From contig NC_077228.1 in the NCBI RefSeq assembly GCF_027887165.1, forward strand, positions 110,378,086 to 110,442,085: a DNA stretch of 64,000 nucleotides, written 5' to 3'. Position 1 is the first letter of the stretch; every line of letters begins with the position of its first letter. This document shows positions 13,015 through 23,904 of this stretch, one piece after another. The translations under genes and the position numbers were made by a program. The stretch comes from Monodelphis domestica (Eukaryota > Chordata > Mammalia > Didelphimorphia > Didelphidae). The notes below the pieces were generated by a model. That model did no database searches. It was not told the DNA's origin and saw nothing but the letters and a program-made list of their open reading frames with translations.

Positions 13015-13200
13015 CATAATGTTGTTGCAATAGTATAAAGTATTCACCTATTTCAGCTCATTTCTCTGCATGAGTTCATACAAATCTCAGATTTCTCTGA
13101 AACCATTTTATTATTTCTTACAGCACAACCTTTTATTACATTTATATATCATAATTTGTTCAGTCATTCCCCAGCTGATGGGGCACCCTGTTATATTTCC
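13015..13200 (-). mobile_element. L1 fragment (3' part of ORF2)
   Basis: Reverse-oriented piece with L1 ORF2-tail words such as gttcagtcattccccagctg and tttcttacagcacaa. These recur in the better-preserved L1 copies at 35.4 and 42.2 kb in this window. It is old, short and non-coding. Confidence 0.65.
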
Positions 13201-14234
13201 TAAAGAATTTCCTAAAGAAAATTAATTCTCCAATTAATCCATAAGTTATCAATACATTCATTAAGTTCATTGACAATGGTTTCTATAGAAGTCCTACTAG
13301 CCTAAATGTACAGATAAGGGGTACTGAAATCTAGAAAAAGGAAAACTATTTCTAAAACTACATAGTAGGTCCACAGGGAGCTAAAGCAAATACCAAGTTT
13401 TTTTTTAATCAGTCAAGTATCTTACACATTTGGTCAAGCTGCATTCCAGGATAATTAACATTGACACTGATACTGTGAAAGGCAAGGTGCTACCCTAACA
13501 CTAAATAACTGTCTAGAAATTAACTCCATTCTAACATTACCCCTTGAGACAATGTGTATTAATAGTGCTCTATGTATCTGGCACAGTCCAAAGGCATAGG
13601 CAATATCTTAGCCCCCTCCCCCAATTCTTTCTGAGGCAGAACGTAATATGTACCAGATTCATATGCTTTTTAGCCATACTTCTGATAGTGAGCCATAATT
13701 CTTCAGTGCATTATGCCTTCAGACATGTACAAGGCTTCTGTTTAAATAAATATTTACCATTCAAAGCCTGTTAAAATTTTTGTATACTCTCCCTAGTAAA
13801 TATTAACTAAAGAACCTGATTTCCACATACTCATCAGCCTCATAAAGAGAATGCTATAGGTGAGAGAGAGGAAAAATGAAAAGCAGGGTCTCTATAATAA
13901 TAATAAGAGTCTTAGTGCTTATTATAGCTCCAATCTACTTTCCAGATTGGACTACTTGACATTCTCCCAAATCCCACATTCTCCCACTTTTGCCTATTTC
14001 TACCTGAATCTGAAATCCCTCTTTATTAAGGTTTAACTGCTGTGAAAATTCTACTCCTACAAGAATGCCCATTTCCTATCAGAAAGGATATTATCCATCA
14101 CTTCAATGAACATAGCATCATTTCATAAGACTAACAACACTTTTAGAGCTAGAAGAAATTTAAAGGTCATGTATTCCAAAACCCTCATCTTGAAGGAGAT
14201 CTGAGGACCACATGTTCTTATCCCTGACATATAT

Positions 14235-14415
14235 TATTAGTTGGGAGACCTCAAGCAAATCACTTCTCTCAAGCTTAGATTTCCTCATCTGTGAAATGGA
14301 GATGCTTGTTCCTACCTCACAAGTTTATTGTGAGGATCAAATGAAAAATATATAAAGCTATATATTTAATATATATATAAAGCTTTGCAAATCTTAAATC
14401 ACTATATAAATGTTG
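14235..14415 (+). repeat. MIR/THER1-type SINE
   Basis: Contains gagacctcaagcaaatcact, ttcctcatctgtgaaatgga and tattgtgaggatcaaatg, the core and L2-like tail of MIR-class SINEs. It ends in an AT-rich run. Confidence 0.65.
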
Positions 14416-14824
14416 TTTATTATTATAACCACCTTTATTGATGAAAGTATAGTCTTCTATATTAGTTTTTATGTACATCTTACCATTCTCACTTGACTAT
14501 AAACTCCCTGAAATAGAGATTTCATCTATTTTTTCTCTCCCAAAACTTTGTGTGTGTTGAATGAATGAATGATTCATGAAGTAAAAACTTTTGCACCTCA
14601 GTTTTATATTGGCTGGGTTACATGTCCATATTCTGAGCACACAAATGTCTGACTGACAAAGAGTAGTCTCCAAAATAAAAGATATCCTCAAGATGGTAGG
14701 TCAAATAATGTCATGAAAAGAATACTGAGAAATGGCTGGCTAAATGGCTAGAAGAGAAGAGATGTGTTAAGGAAATGAAGGTGATATAAAAACAAGTTAT
14801 ATCAATAAAATAACATTTAAATAA

Positions 14825-15160
14825 GAAACAATATTGGATTTTGAGTCAAAATATCTGAGTTTTGAATTCCAACTCAACTAATTTACTAGCTATGTAACCA
14901 TGAAAAAAAAATCACTAAATTTCTCTAAGCATAAGTTTCCTCATCAGTAAAATGGGGATAGAGGGAGCAGCTGGGCTGAGAGCCAGGCCTATAGATGAGA
15001 GGTCCCAGGTTCAAATCTGACCTCAGATACTTCCTAGCTATGTGACCCTGGGCAAGTCCCTTAACCCCCATTGCCTAGTCCCTATCACTCTTCTGCCTTG
15101 AAACCAATACACAATATTGAGTCTAAGATGGAAGGTAAGGGTTGTTTTTTTAAAACAGGG
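14825..15160 (+). repeat. Two adjacent SINEs: MIR-type then WSINE1-type
   Basis: The stretch 14825-14957 is a decayed MIR-type copy (tttcctcatcagtaaaatgg). From 14961 to 15160 a clearer WSINE1/SINE1_MD copy follows, with aggtcccaggttcaaatctg, tgtgaccctgggcaagtccc, the tail ctaagatggaaggtaagggt and a short T-run. The second probably landed in the tail of the first. Confidence 0.75.
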
Positions 15161-15764
15161 ATAGATAATATTCAAATTAAAATTTTAAATTAAATATTTT
15201 AAAAATTAATTTAAAATCATCTAAACGTGAGTATATTTTTATTTAAAAGATGAGAAATTATGTTACAGGCTTAATTTCATGCTTGACCATCAATTTGTAA
15301 AAAAATGCCACTAAAATATGACTGAATCTATCAGTCAATATGTCTTTAACATAACATAGCCATATCACAGAATATATTTCCTCTGGGCACTGACTGATTT
15401 CAAATACATCTAAAGCATTTGGAAATGGAGACATTCAGAGCAACTGTATTTGAAATGATTATGTTGCTTCAATTGGTATTATCTTTTTCATTCAATTAGG
15501 ATATCAAGTTATTATTTGATTGAAGCCTTACTGGGGTTCCAGTTTTAGATGGCTACTTACTGATTTTGTCCAATGTTTAAATGCTATTATTACCTGAAAT
15601 TATGGTATAAATAGATTTCAGTAATATTTTTAAGAGCTTATTTTGCACACATTCTACTCAGTGAATCAGCATTTGTTATGTGTCTACTATGTACCAGTCA
15701 CTGATACCAAGATAAAAATGAATCATTCTTTGCCCTCAAGGAACTTACATAATACAAATGATAA

Positions 15765-15832
15765 CACATGTATATATGTATATATATGAAAAAAATATAT
15801 ATATATGAAAAAAATATATATATATAAGGCGG
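15765..15832. repeat. AT microsatellite with interspersed gaaaaaa
   Basis: Runs of (TA)n are broken twice by an identical tgaaaaaaa spacer, giving a small higher-order repeat. No gene content. Confidence 0.9.
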
Positions 15833-15879
15833 GGGTTGAAGTGGGAGGGGCAGCTGTCAAAAAATCACACAAAAAGGGT

Positions 15880-16075
15880 GGTATAGAAGGAAAGAGTTAC
15901 TGGCTCAGGAGTCAGTGGTCCTGGGTTCAAACATCATCCCTGATCTTTCTACCTGTGACCATGGGCAAATCATCTACTTCAGTCTCAGTTTACTCATCTG
16001 TAAAATAATGAGGTTGATCTAGATGGCCAGAGGTCCCTTTCTGTTCTAAAACTATGATCTTATGACCCTCTAAAG
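15880..16075 (+). repeat. MIR/THER1-type SINE
   Basis: Recognised by gtcctgggttcaaacatc, cagtctcagtttactcatct and gttgatctagatggccagag, the usual order in mammalian MIR-class SINEs. Confidence 0.65.
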
Positions 16076-16945
16076 CTTATATTAAAACATTTAGATTTTT
16101 AAAAGTAAAGATATCTTATTCTTGTCATCGTGGCTTAAAAACATTTTATTTCCATTTAAAGCTTTCTGCAAATACAGCTTGAAAGAAGTTATACTTGTGT
16201 TTTCCTTAGCACAAAGACAAAAAGAGAAAGATAATAACCTTTCCTAAAATAAGTTGGTATCAAGGCAAGTGGGGTGCTGAAAATGTTGCAATTGAGTCAA
16301 GAGTGAAAATCTTAAGTTTCAAGAATTTGAGAAAAAACATAATCATGGCATGACTTCTTAGCTTTGAAATAAAAGCTAATTTTATATCAAAAGGTAATGA
16401 TACTTTTTTATCATGAAAAGAAAATCTCTACTAAGTGAGACCTTTTCCACCCTAAACATGTTTACAATGTACAGGATTCAGTTACTATAATGACACAGAA
16501 GATAACTATTTTTTCAATAGTAGTTAAACCTACTACTAAAGGCTAATCTTTAATTATAGCTAAAATAAAATAATTTCACTTCATTAAATAGATCAAAATT
16601 GGTACTGAATTCTCATCAGACAAAATTTGAGAAGCCCATAATCTCATATGAGCATACTGTAATAGTATGAGAAATACACAGCAAAATATAACAGTAGCAT
16701 TTGGAAAAGATAATCATACTTTATTAACACTGTAACTGATTTTTCCACATAAGCATTTTTGAAACATTAAAATCAAAATACAAGAGGGGTGAAAGATTAA
16801 GACAGAAAAATCAAAATTCATCAAGAATATTAATGAAAATACCACTAGAAAAATAAATGTTATAGGACATTTAAGTTTATGATGCACTTTCCTGACATCA
16901 TACCTGTCAGACAAGAAGTTGTACTTTTTTAAAAGAGATGTCATT

Positions 16946-17195
16946 TTTTAAAAAACCCTTACCTTCTGTCTTAGAAGCAATACTGTATATATTGGTTCAG
17001 TCAGAAGAATGGTAAGAGCTAGGCAATGGAAATTAAGTGACTTGCCCAGGGTCACATATCTATGAGATGTCTGAAGTAACATTTGAACCCAGGACCTCCT
17101 GTCTCTTGGCCTGGCTCTCAATCCACTGAGCCACTGTATAAATGGAGCTTTTTTTAAGGTTCAAAATTTCCATTTATACACCACCTAGCTGCCCC
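16946..17195 (-). repeat. WSINE1/SINE1_MD-type SINE interrupted by a palindromic insert
   Basis: Reverse-oriented SINE with tail cttaccttctgtcttagaag, core gacttgcccagggtcaca and 5' end ccacctagctgccccc. The normally contiguous gagccacctagctgcc is split after gagccac by a 46-bp foldback insert, and resumes after a repeated ccac. Confidence 0.85.
17135..17180. mobile_element. 46-bp foldback insertion with 12-bp inverted ends and a 4-bp target duplication
   Basis: The insert begins tgtataaatgga (17135-17146) and ends tccatttataca (17169-17180), a perfect 12-bp inverted repeat around a 22-nt centre. It is flanked on both sides by ccac (17131-17134 and 17181-17184), while other SINE copies here have ccac once. 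It looks like a very small inverted-repeat element, or a hairpin made by template switching. No known family comes to mind. Confidence 0.6.
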
Positions 17196-17514
17196 CATTG
17201 TCATTTCATAAGAGTAGGAAGCTCCAAGAGAGATATATCTCTCCACTACTAATGCAATTTTTTTTTAAATCTCCAATTTGGTCTTAAGAACTGCCTAAGA
17301 CTGAGAAGTGAATTGATTTGCTCCTAATCTCCCCTTTCCACAATACCAAGGTGCCTAATGACTGCTCCTAAATTACAAAGAAACAGACTCAATAAAATTC
17401 AGTGACTTGCCAAGGAACACTGGAGTCCAGGATTTGTACCAATGTCTTTCAGAAATTCACATTTGGCTACTTTTTCTTGAAGTAAAATTATTCTTTCTAC
17501 AAGATCAAATCATT

Positions 17515-17527
17515 GGGGGGGGGGGGG
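17515..17527 (+). repeat. 13-bp G homopolymer
   Basis: Uninterrupted G-run in ELK4 intron 1. It is unstable by nature and may be miscounted in the assembly. Confidence 0.9.
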
Positions 17528-18583
17528 AGAGGTAAACAACACCCTACTGATTTTACTGAAATAAAGTAAAAAACCAAGGGTACAAAGAGCAGCCTTTTGG
17601 CTACATCAGACAACAAACAGCCCTTGTTTCTCCCATTTCATGGTCCAGATCAGGTGCCATCCCAGCCATGAATCCTTCCACCTATCAGTAATTGCTTCCT
17701 TCTTAAATTTCTTACCTTTCTCAATCTTTCCTATGTACTTATTCATAATAAAACGTGTAGTGTTGCTGTCTCTTCCCTCCTACTAAGCTGTAAATTTCTT
17801 GGGGGTGGGGGATTTGAGGGTCTTGTTTCACTTGGGGTAGAACCTACTGGGGAAGAATCACACCCGAGAAAAACATTTTTGATCAGTATTCTTCTAAGTG
17901 CTACTACCCAGCCTTGGTACAGCTGAGAATTAAGCATAAAGTTAAAATATTCAAGGGGAGTGTGAAAAAGAAATGAAACTTTACACCGGATGAATAGCCA
18001 GCACAGAGAGGAAAAAACGCTGATGACCGTGTGCCCCACAGGAGATCAAAGTCCTGGGAAGAGCTACAGTCTCCCCAAGCCTTTGTAAGTAATCAGTGAC
18101 TGTACTTTCATTTTCCGACTTCCTGCCACCAAATAAAATCAGACTTGCTCCCTTCCTCCCTGCCCCTACGCCACAGACAATGATGCTTTTGTTGGGGGGC
18201 TGGGGTGTGGATGCGGGCTGCGGCGCCCCTTTCCTCCGGTCCTCCGCTCAAACGTACTGGTCCCCAGGGACTGCACGAAGGATGCGCCTCCCAACATCCC
18301 CGCAGTCGTGGGCGGAGTGGGGGTGGGGGGATGCAAAGCTGCTCGCGAGCTAGTGCAGACAAGAGCGGGCTGCTGGTGGCGTGGGATAGGGATGGGTGGG
18401 GTGACAGCGGGTCCTGAATGGGGAGCGGGTGCGCGCCACCCCCACCGATCCCCCGCCCCCGAGCCGCGGGGGGAGGGGACGCAGGTTTACCGCGCGCGGC
18501 GTGGGCGGCGGCCACGAGAGCCGGGCTGGGCGGGGGCGCCGACGGGGAAGGGCTGGGGTGAGGGGCGAGGCTCACTCACTCAC

Positions 18584-18975
18584 CGAGGGCGCGGGGTCTC
18601 CCTCAGGTCCTCCTCTCCCTCGGGCGGCGCCGAACTGCAGCGGCCGCCCCCCGCCGCCGTCTCCTCACGCGGGCAGTCCACGGGCACTACGGCCGCGGAG
18701 GCGGCGGCGGCCGAGCCGAGCCCGCCGAGCGCCCGCAGTCGTCCGCATCTCCCGCCGTGGCACCTCTCGCCCAGTCCTCCCTCCGCAGGCACGCACAACC
18801 TGGGCGGCCAAGCCTGGCAGTCGGGCCGCTAGCCGCGCTCACCGACCAGCCGGCGGGCGGATGGGCGGGGGCGGGGGCGGGGGCGCGCGTTCGGGGCGTT
18901 CCTCGCCTCGGCCCTGCAGTCGCGTCTACCCTCCGCCGCTGCCACTCTCCAACCCTGGGGACGACCCCTCCCGGC
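18584..18975 (-). other. ELK4: Putative non-coding exon 1 of ELK4 (5' UTR)
   Basis: On the minus strand a strong donor, CG|GTGAGTGAG, lies at 18583-18575 and would end exon 1 at 18584. Human ELK4 also has a non-coding first exon joined to the exon carrying the ATG. The upstream limit is a guess, placed just downstream of the CRE/ETS element at 18988-19002; the true start may differ by 100 bp or more. Confidence 0.55.
18863..18885 (+). promoter_or_regulatory. G-quadruplex motif
   Basis: Four runs of three or more G separated by single C (gggcgggggcgggggc and onward). It lies on the plus strand, the template strand for ELK4, inside the probable 5' UTR or promoter. It also provides overlapping GGGCGG boxes. 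Confidence 0.6.
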
Positions 18976-18987
18976 CTCTGTAGCTGC

Positions 18988-19002
18988 TGACGTCACTTCC
19001 GG
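18988..19002 (-). promoter_or_regulatory. ELK4: Composite CRE/ETS site of the ELK4 promoter
   Basis: The 15-bp tgacgtcacttccgg joins a full palindromic CRE (TGACGTCA, 18988-18995) to an ETS site (CCGGAAGTG on the minus strand, 18994-19002), overlapping by two bases. This fused arrangement is typical of CpG-island promoters bound by CREB/ATF and ETS factors (GABPA, ELK1, ELK4). ELK4 recognises CCGGAAGT, so feedback on its own promoter is possible. Confidence 0.75.
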
Positions 19003-19087
19003 GGGTGGGGCGGCAGCTGGGAGGAGCAGCCACTGGTGGAGGGGTGTGAGCTGAGGCCGCCGCCCCCACACTCCATCAGAGCCCGGG

Positions 19088-19095
19088 CCGGAAGT
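19088..19095 (+). promoter_or_regulatory. Second ETS site (CCGGAAGT)
   Basis: A perfect octamer about 90 bp upstream of the CRE/ETS element, in the opposite orientation to the first ETS site. Two consensus ETS sites this close, in a promoter of an ETS gene, are unlikely to be chance. Confidence 0.6.
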
Positions 19096-19228
19096 GGGGA
19101 TCGCAGGAGCAGCACCGGTCTCTTTCCTCGCCCCCCCACTTGTGTCGGGGGAAAGGTATCTCCTGGGCCCCCACCTGGAGGTCCCTAAGGAGACAGATTA
19201 CACTGGCCTTGGCCCTTATCCCAGGGAT

Positions 19229-20460
19229 GTAATCTATCAGTAAGCATTTATTAAAGCTCCTTCTGTGTGCCTGGCACAGTGCCAACGCAGGAGGTTCAAA
19301 AAGAAGAAAAGACAGCCCCTGTCCTCAAGGGGCTTAACATCTAACGGGGAGACAAGTATATATACTATCAAGTATCCCACAAAGCAAGCTGTGGACAAGA
19401 TAACTGGGAGGTAATTAACCGAAGAGGGGATGGGGAAAGCTACATGTGAAGATGTGGGCTTTAGCTGAGACTTAAAGGAAGCTAAGAGGTGGAGATGAAG
19501 ATGTCTCCATTAGTGGGTCAGAGAGTATGTTGAGGAGAGAAGTGTTTAAGAAGGCTGGAAATGTCGGAAGGGGCCAGGTTATGAAGGGATCTCAACTCAC
19601 ATTTTTATAAGGGCAATAACATGCAAATGATTATGTACACACAAGGCGGAAACAATATATAGAAGGCTATTTTAGAGGGAAAGGAGGGGGGAGGAGCGTC
19701 TGGAAAGCCTACAGAATAAAGAATTAGAGCTGAGTCTTGAAGTAAGTCAGAAAGTCAGGAATCAGAAATGAGGAGAGGAAGAGCATTCTAGGCATGGGAG
19801 ACAGCTGGTGCAAATTCACAGATTTGGGAGATAAAACGTGTGAGGAACAGGTAGTAGATTAGTGTGTCTGGATCATAGAATGAATAGAGAGGATTAAAGT
19901 GTAAGAAGACTAGAAAGGCAGGGTAAGTAGGTGGCTCAGTGGCTTGGAAGTCAGGCCTAGAGGCCCTGAGCAAGTCACTTAACTCCCATTGCCTAGCCCT
20001 TCCCACTCTTCTGCCTTGAAACCAATACATAGTATTGCTTCTATGATAGAAAGTAAGGGTTTAAAAAAAAAAGATTAGAAAGGTGAGAAGGGCTAGATTG
20101 GGAAGGGTTTTTAATTCTAGAGGATTTCCTTTTTTCATCTAGGGAGAGTCACTGGAATTTATGGGGGTGGGAGGAAGAAGTAGAATAATAAGACATATGC
20201 TTTAGAGAAATCACTTTGGCAGTTGAATAAAAGATAGATTGGAGTAGGAAATGACTAAAAGCTAGGAGATCTTGCAGCTGTCCAGGCTAGAGGTGATAAG
20301 AGCCTGTGCAAAAGTAGCCACTGTATAAGTGGAGAGAAGGGGATGTATATAAGAGATGTTATGAAGATTTTTTTCTTTTAAGTTTGACAGATTGGATATG
20401 TGGAGTTAGTGACAGAATAGATATAGAAGTTGAGAGTTAGATTGTGAGTACAGACTACTT
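19229..20460 (+). repeat. Long interspersed repeat, family R1 (unnamed here), nearly 1.2 kb
   Basis: Begins with a widespread marsupial word order: catttattaaagctccttctg, then tgcctggcacagtgcc, then cagcccctgtcctcaagg. It continues through gagacttaaaggaagctaag, gagcattctaggcatgggag, gaagggctagattgggaagg and atcactttggcagttgaata. The same segments recur in order elsewhere in the window (25.0, 27.5, 31.3, 34.8, 39.0 and 50.4 kb). It has no coding frame. I recognise it as an abundant marsupial repeat but cannot name it with confidence. Confidence 0.7.
19918..20070 (+). repeat. WSINE1-type SINE inside R1
   Basis: Runs from gtaggtggctcagtgg to the tail gatagaaagtaagggttta and an A-run. It lacks about 40 bp of the usual core (aggttcaaatc and following words). 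The R1 text resumes after it (agaagggctagattggg), so the SINE is the younger. Confidence 0.8.
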
Positions 20461-20561
20461 TTTCTAAAAATCTGGCAGAAAAAAAAAAGCTGCCAATTTA
20501 ACCTTGGGCTATAGGCAATCTGATAAGAATGCTCAACTGTTCCAGGTATTTTCCCCCAATA

Positions 20562-21063
20562 AATCAATTCAACAAGCACTTATTGTATCCCTACTGTGTT
20601 CCAGACTATGCTCTAGGGTCTAGGAAAATAAAGGCATATTTCCTGATCGCTAGAAGCATACCTTGTATTTTTTTAAAACCCTTACCTTCTGTCTTAGAAT
20701 AGATACTGAGTATTGGTTCCAAGGCAGAAGAGTAGCATGGGCTAGGAAACTGGTTTTAAGTGCCTTGCTCAAGGTAGTCTACTAGATTTGAACTCATGAC
20801 CTCCTGTCTTTAGGCCTGGCTCTCTATCTATTGAGTCACCTATCTGCTAGCATATATTCTTTTTTTTTTAACTCTTACCATCCATCTTAGACCAATACTG
20901 TATATTGGTTCCAAGGCAGAAGAATGGTAGGGACTAGGCAGTGGGGGCTAAGTGACTTGCCCAGGTTCACTCAGCTAAGAATTGTCTGAGGCCAGATTTG
21001 AACCTAGGACCTCCCATCTCTAGGCCTGGCTCTCAAGCCACTGAGCCACCCAGCTGCACCCCA
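20562..21063 (-). repeat. R1 fragment followed by two reverse WSINE1-type SINEs
   Basis: R1 start words lie at 20562-20665 (caacaagcacttattg). One reverse SINE spans 20669-20851 and a second 20860-21063. The second is flanked by the direct repeat catatattctt, seen just before its T-run at about 20852 and again right after its 5' end at about 21062: a clear target-site duplication. Confidence 0.8.
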
Positions 21064-21109
21064 TATATTCTTAATAGAGGAAAAATAATACTCTTCTACA
21101 AAGAGAGCA

Positions 21110-22660
21110 TTAAAAATTATTCCCACTACTAATCACATGAAAAATGCTCCAAATCATTAATAACTAGAGAAATCTAAAGCAACTATGAAATTCTCACTCA
21201 TCAGATTGGCAAAGATTACAAGAGGAAAAAACGACCAATGTTTTGGGGGTGCAATGAAATAGGCACACTTGTAAATTGTTGATTAATTGGTCTAGCCATT
21301 CTAGAAATCAGTTTCAAACCAAGCCCACCCAAAATTTTACAAAATTGCCCAACTGACCCAAATTTGAAATGAAACATATAACAATTTCTTTCAAAGTAAT
21401 AAAAATCTAGAAACTAAAGGGGTACTCACCTTTTGGGAAATGAATAAACAAATTGGGATACATGAATGTAATAGAATATTATTATACCATACTATTTGTG
21501 CAATTGTGAACTGTTCCAGCTATTCTGGAGAACAATTTGGAATTACACTCAAAGGACTATAAAACTGCATATCCTTTGATCCAGCAATACAGTTACTACA
21601 TCTATATCCCAAAGAGGGAAAAGGAAAAGGAAAAGGACCCACATGTACAAAAATATTTATAACAACAGTTTGGAATGGCAAAGAATTAGAAACTGAGGGG
21701 ATGTTCTGCAATTGGGGAATAGCCGAACAAGTTATGATATATTATTGTGATGGAATACTATTGTGCTATAAGAAATAATGAGCAGGAGGATGCTTTCAGA
21801 AAACCTGGGAAGACTTATATGATGAAATGCAAAGTGAAGTGAGCAGAACCAGGAGAACATTGTACATAATAACTGCAATATTATACAGTGATCGGCTGTA
21901 AAGGACTTAGCTATTCTCAGCACTACAGGGTTCTAAGACAATTCCAAAGACTCATGATGAAAAAATGCTATCCATCTTCAGAGTGGAGATTCAGGCATAC
22001 TCTTTTCATTTTATTTTTCTTCCTCTTTTTTCTATGGCAACATAGTTAATATGAAAATGTTTTGCATGACTTCTTTTGCATAATTGATATCATATTGCAT
22101 GACTTCTCAATCAATGTGGAGAGGCTAATCAGTGATGGCGAACCTATGGTAAAGGTGCCAAAGATGGCATGCAGAGCACTCTATGGGCATGCAGCTGCCC
22201 TCCTCTCACACACACCTCTCTCCCCCACTTCATTACTAGAAAGGCAGAGGGACTTGGGTGTAACTTGCTCCCCTCCCTCTCTTCACTGTGCCTGGAGACA
22301 ATTTTTCACATCCCCTACCCCTCTGCCCAGCAGCCCAGTGGGAGCTCACAGGGGATAAGGTGGATGGCTCACAGGCAACAGAGCTGGAGGGGAGTGGAGC
22401 AATGAATCAGACCACTCCTCTCCCTCTTTCACATTCACTGAGGACCTTCTTCATGTCACCTGCCCCTCTGCCCAGCAGCCCAATGGGAGTGCTTCCTCCC
22501 TCTATGTGTGAAGTAATTGGGGTAGGAGGGCACAGCACTCTGTCAGGAGGGTGGGATTGGGGTAGGGCTCAGCACTCCATCTCTAAAAGGTTTGCCATCA
22601 CTAGGCTAGAGGGAGGGAGAGAATCTGGAACTCAAAAACATTTTTAAACAAATGTTAAAA
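21110..22660 (+). mobile_element. L1 3' end (ORF2 tail and 3' UTR), split by an hAT element
   Basis: Plus-oriented, decayed L1. Words of the ORF2 C-terminal region include cagattggcaaagatt, caatttggaattacac, gatggaatactattgtg, gtgagcagaaccaggag and gaacattgtacataataac. The 3' UTR then follows and ends gagaatctggaactcaaaaa. It is interrupted at 22130 by a DNA transposon, and L1 sequence resumes at 22603. A GGAAAA-type tandem (gggaaaaggaaaaggaaaag) at about 21616 is a local expansion. Confidence 0.8.
22130..22602. mobile_element. Non-autonomous hAT (Charlie-type) DNA transposon
   Basis: The element starts cagtgatggcgaacct and ends aggtttgccatcact, giving inverted ends of about 15 bp with one mismatch. 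It is flanked by aggctaat (22122-22129) and aggctaga (22603-22610), an 8-bp duplication with two mismatches, as expected for hAT. The interior has no transposase and contains a duplicated segment (cccctctgcccagcagccca at about 22318 and 22462). It sits within an L1 3' UTR. Confidence 0.85.
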
Positions 22661-23110
22661 ATAATACAATTTCAAAATATTAGTTTGCTATAAGAAATGA
22701 CAAAATGGACAGTTTCAGAAAAAAACTGGAAGAGCTTCATAATCTGCAGCAAACTAAAATGAATAAAACCAGAAGAACAATTTACACAAATGCTTTATAG
22801 GGAAAAATAACTTTGAAAGACTTTAGAACTCTGATTAATGTAATCATAAACTATTAGTCCAGAGGAATGAAGATGAATCACTCTACCCCACCTCATGTCA
22901 GATACAGGATGGACTTAAAATCCAGACTGAGACATTCATGTTTAGGCATGACTAATGTGGGAATTTTTTTTTGTTATACTATGCATGTTTGTTGTGAGGG
23001 TTTGTTTTTCTTTTTTATTTAAATTGTTCAGTGTAGGGTGAGGGTAGGAAAAATAGTAGCAATAGAAGGGAAGGATAATAAATGGGGAGAAAAAATTCTT
23101 CCCAAATCAT
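22661..23110 (+). mobile_element. Older L1 3' end
   Basis: Diverged plus-oriented L1 words (ttgctataagaaatgac, aaaaccagaagaacaattta) followed by a T-rich 3' UTR (tttgttgtgagggtttg). It is more decayed than the L1 just upstream. Confidence 0.6.
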
Positions 23111-23904
23111 ATTATACTTAAAGAAGAATCTAATTAAACTTAACTTCTTTCTTGAAAAATGTATAAAAATAAAATTTCAATTATACTACATGGAATGACA
23201 TGGTATATGAATGTTCTTAAGAAAGTTAATATTATTCTATTTTTAGAATGCGGAAATAACAAACGTCTTTGGCACTACCAAAAAGATGTCATCTCTGTGA
23301 CAGTCCTATCCTAGACTTGATGGGGAAATAAAAGATTATTTCATTTACAATCACACACACACACCCTGAAGGTTCAATTTGGATGTATCCACCCAGGTGG
23401 ATGCTATTCTGGCAACACTTACTAAAAGGAGAGAATGTTTGAAAAACAGTTTTCAACAAAGTATGCAAGCATATTTTCACAACAAATATGTAGGCTCAAA
23501 AAAGTTAGCAAAAAAAGTTTACAAAACATTTGCTAATCTTAAGGGCCTTTAAAGTAGATGTTGTGGGTACAACAAATTGAAAGAATTTCCCATTGGGGAA
23601 ACACTTGCCAATGAAAACATGCTTTCAAATGGGGGGAAAAAAAAGATTTTTAGTCAGTTAATAGGATGTGACAATTTTATTTCTGGAAGATTTATTTAGA
23701 AAACTCTTGCCAGTGATAGTTTAGATAGCTTCTGAGTTATCTGTTTGAATCCAGAGAATACCTGAGAATTATCTCCTCAAACCTATAATGCCCAAAAGAT
23801 CATTATTTGTAACCTCTTCAGATTAAGCTTCTGGTATTTGCTGTCTTTTGAAAAAGTCTCATGCAATTCAATTCTATTGCACAAGCATTTTTTTTTTTAT
23901 AAAT
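23111..23904. other. Intergenic sequence without recognised features
   Basis: AT-rich DNA with a short (CA) run near 23352. I see no open frame, SINE or L1 word here. Confidence 0.5.

Larger units (their letters stand above)
12043..18583 (-). other. ELK4: ELK4 intron 1
   Basis: The interval between the putative non-coding exon 1 donor and the exon 2 acceptor holds no further exon that I can recognise. It is AT-rich and contains an L1 fragment, several MIR/THER1 and WSINE1-type SINEs, an AT microsatellite and a G-run, listed separately. About 12.1-13.0 kb, 13.2-14.2 kb and 16.1-16.9 kb show no repeat that I can name. Confidence 0.75.
18180..19130 (-). promoter_or_regulatory. ELK4: ELK4 CpG-island promoter
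   Basis: An abrupt GC- and CpG-rich block in otherwise AT-rich DNA, about 6 kb upstream of the first coding exon of ELK4. No TATA box is apparent. It contains a composite CRE/ETS site, a second CCGGAAGT, several GGGCGG Sp1-type boxes and a G-quadruplex motif (18863-18885). The many open frames crossing it on both strands are a by-product of GC content. The start of transcription is inferred, not seen. Confidence 0.85.

Noticed and set aside
18096-19071. Several overlapping open frames of 70-184 codons on both strands
   Set aside because: They lie in the ELK4 CpG island. Few stop codons are expected at this GC content, and the translations are low-complexity Pro/Ala/Arg/Gly strings without homology.
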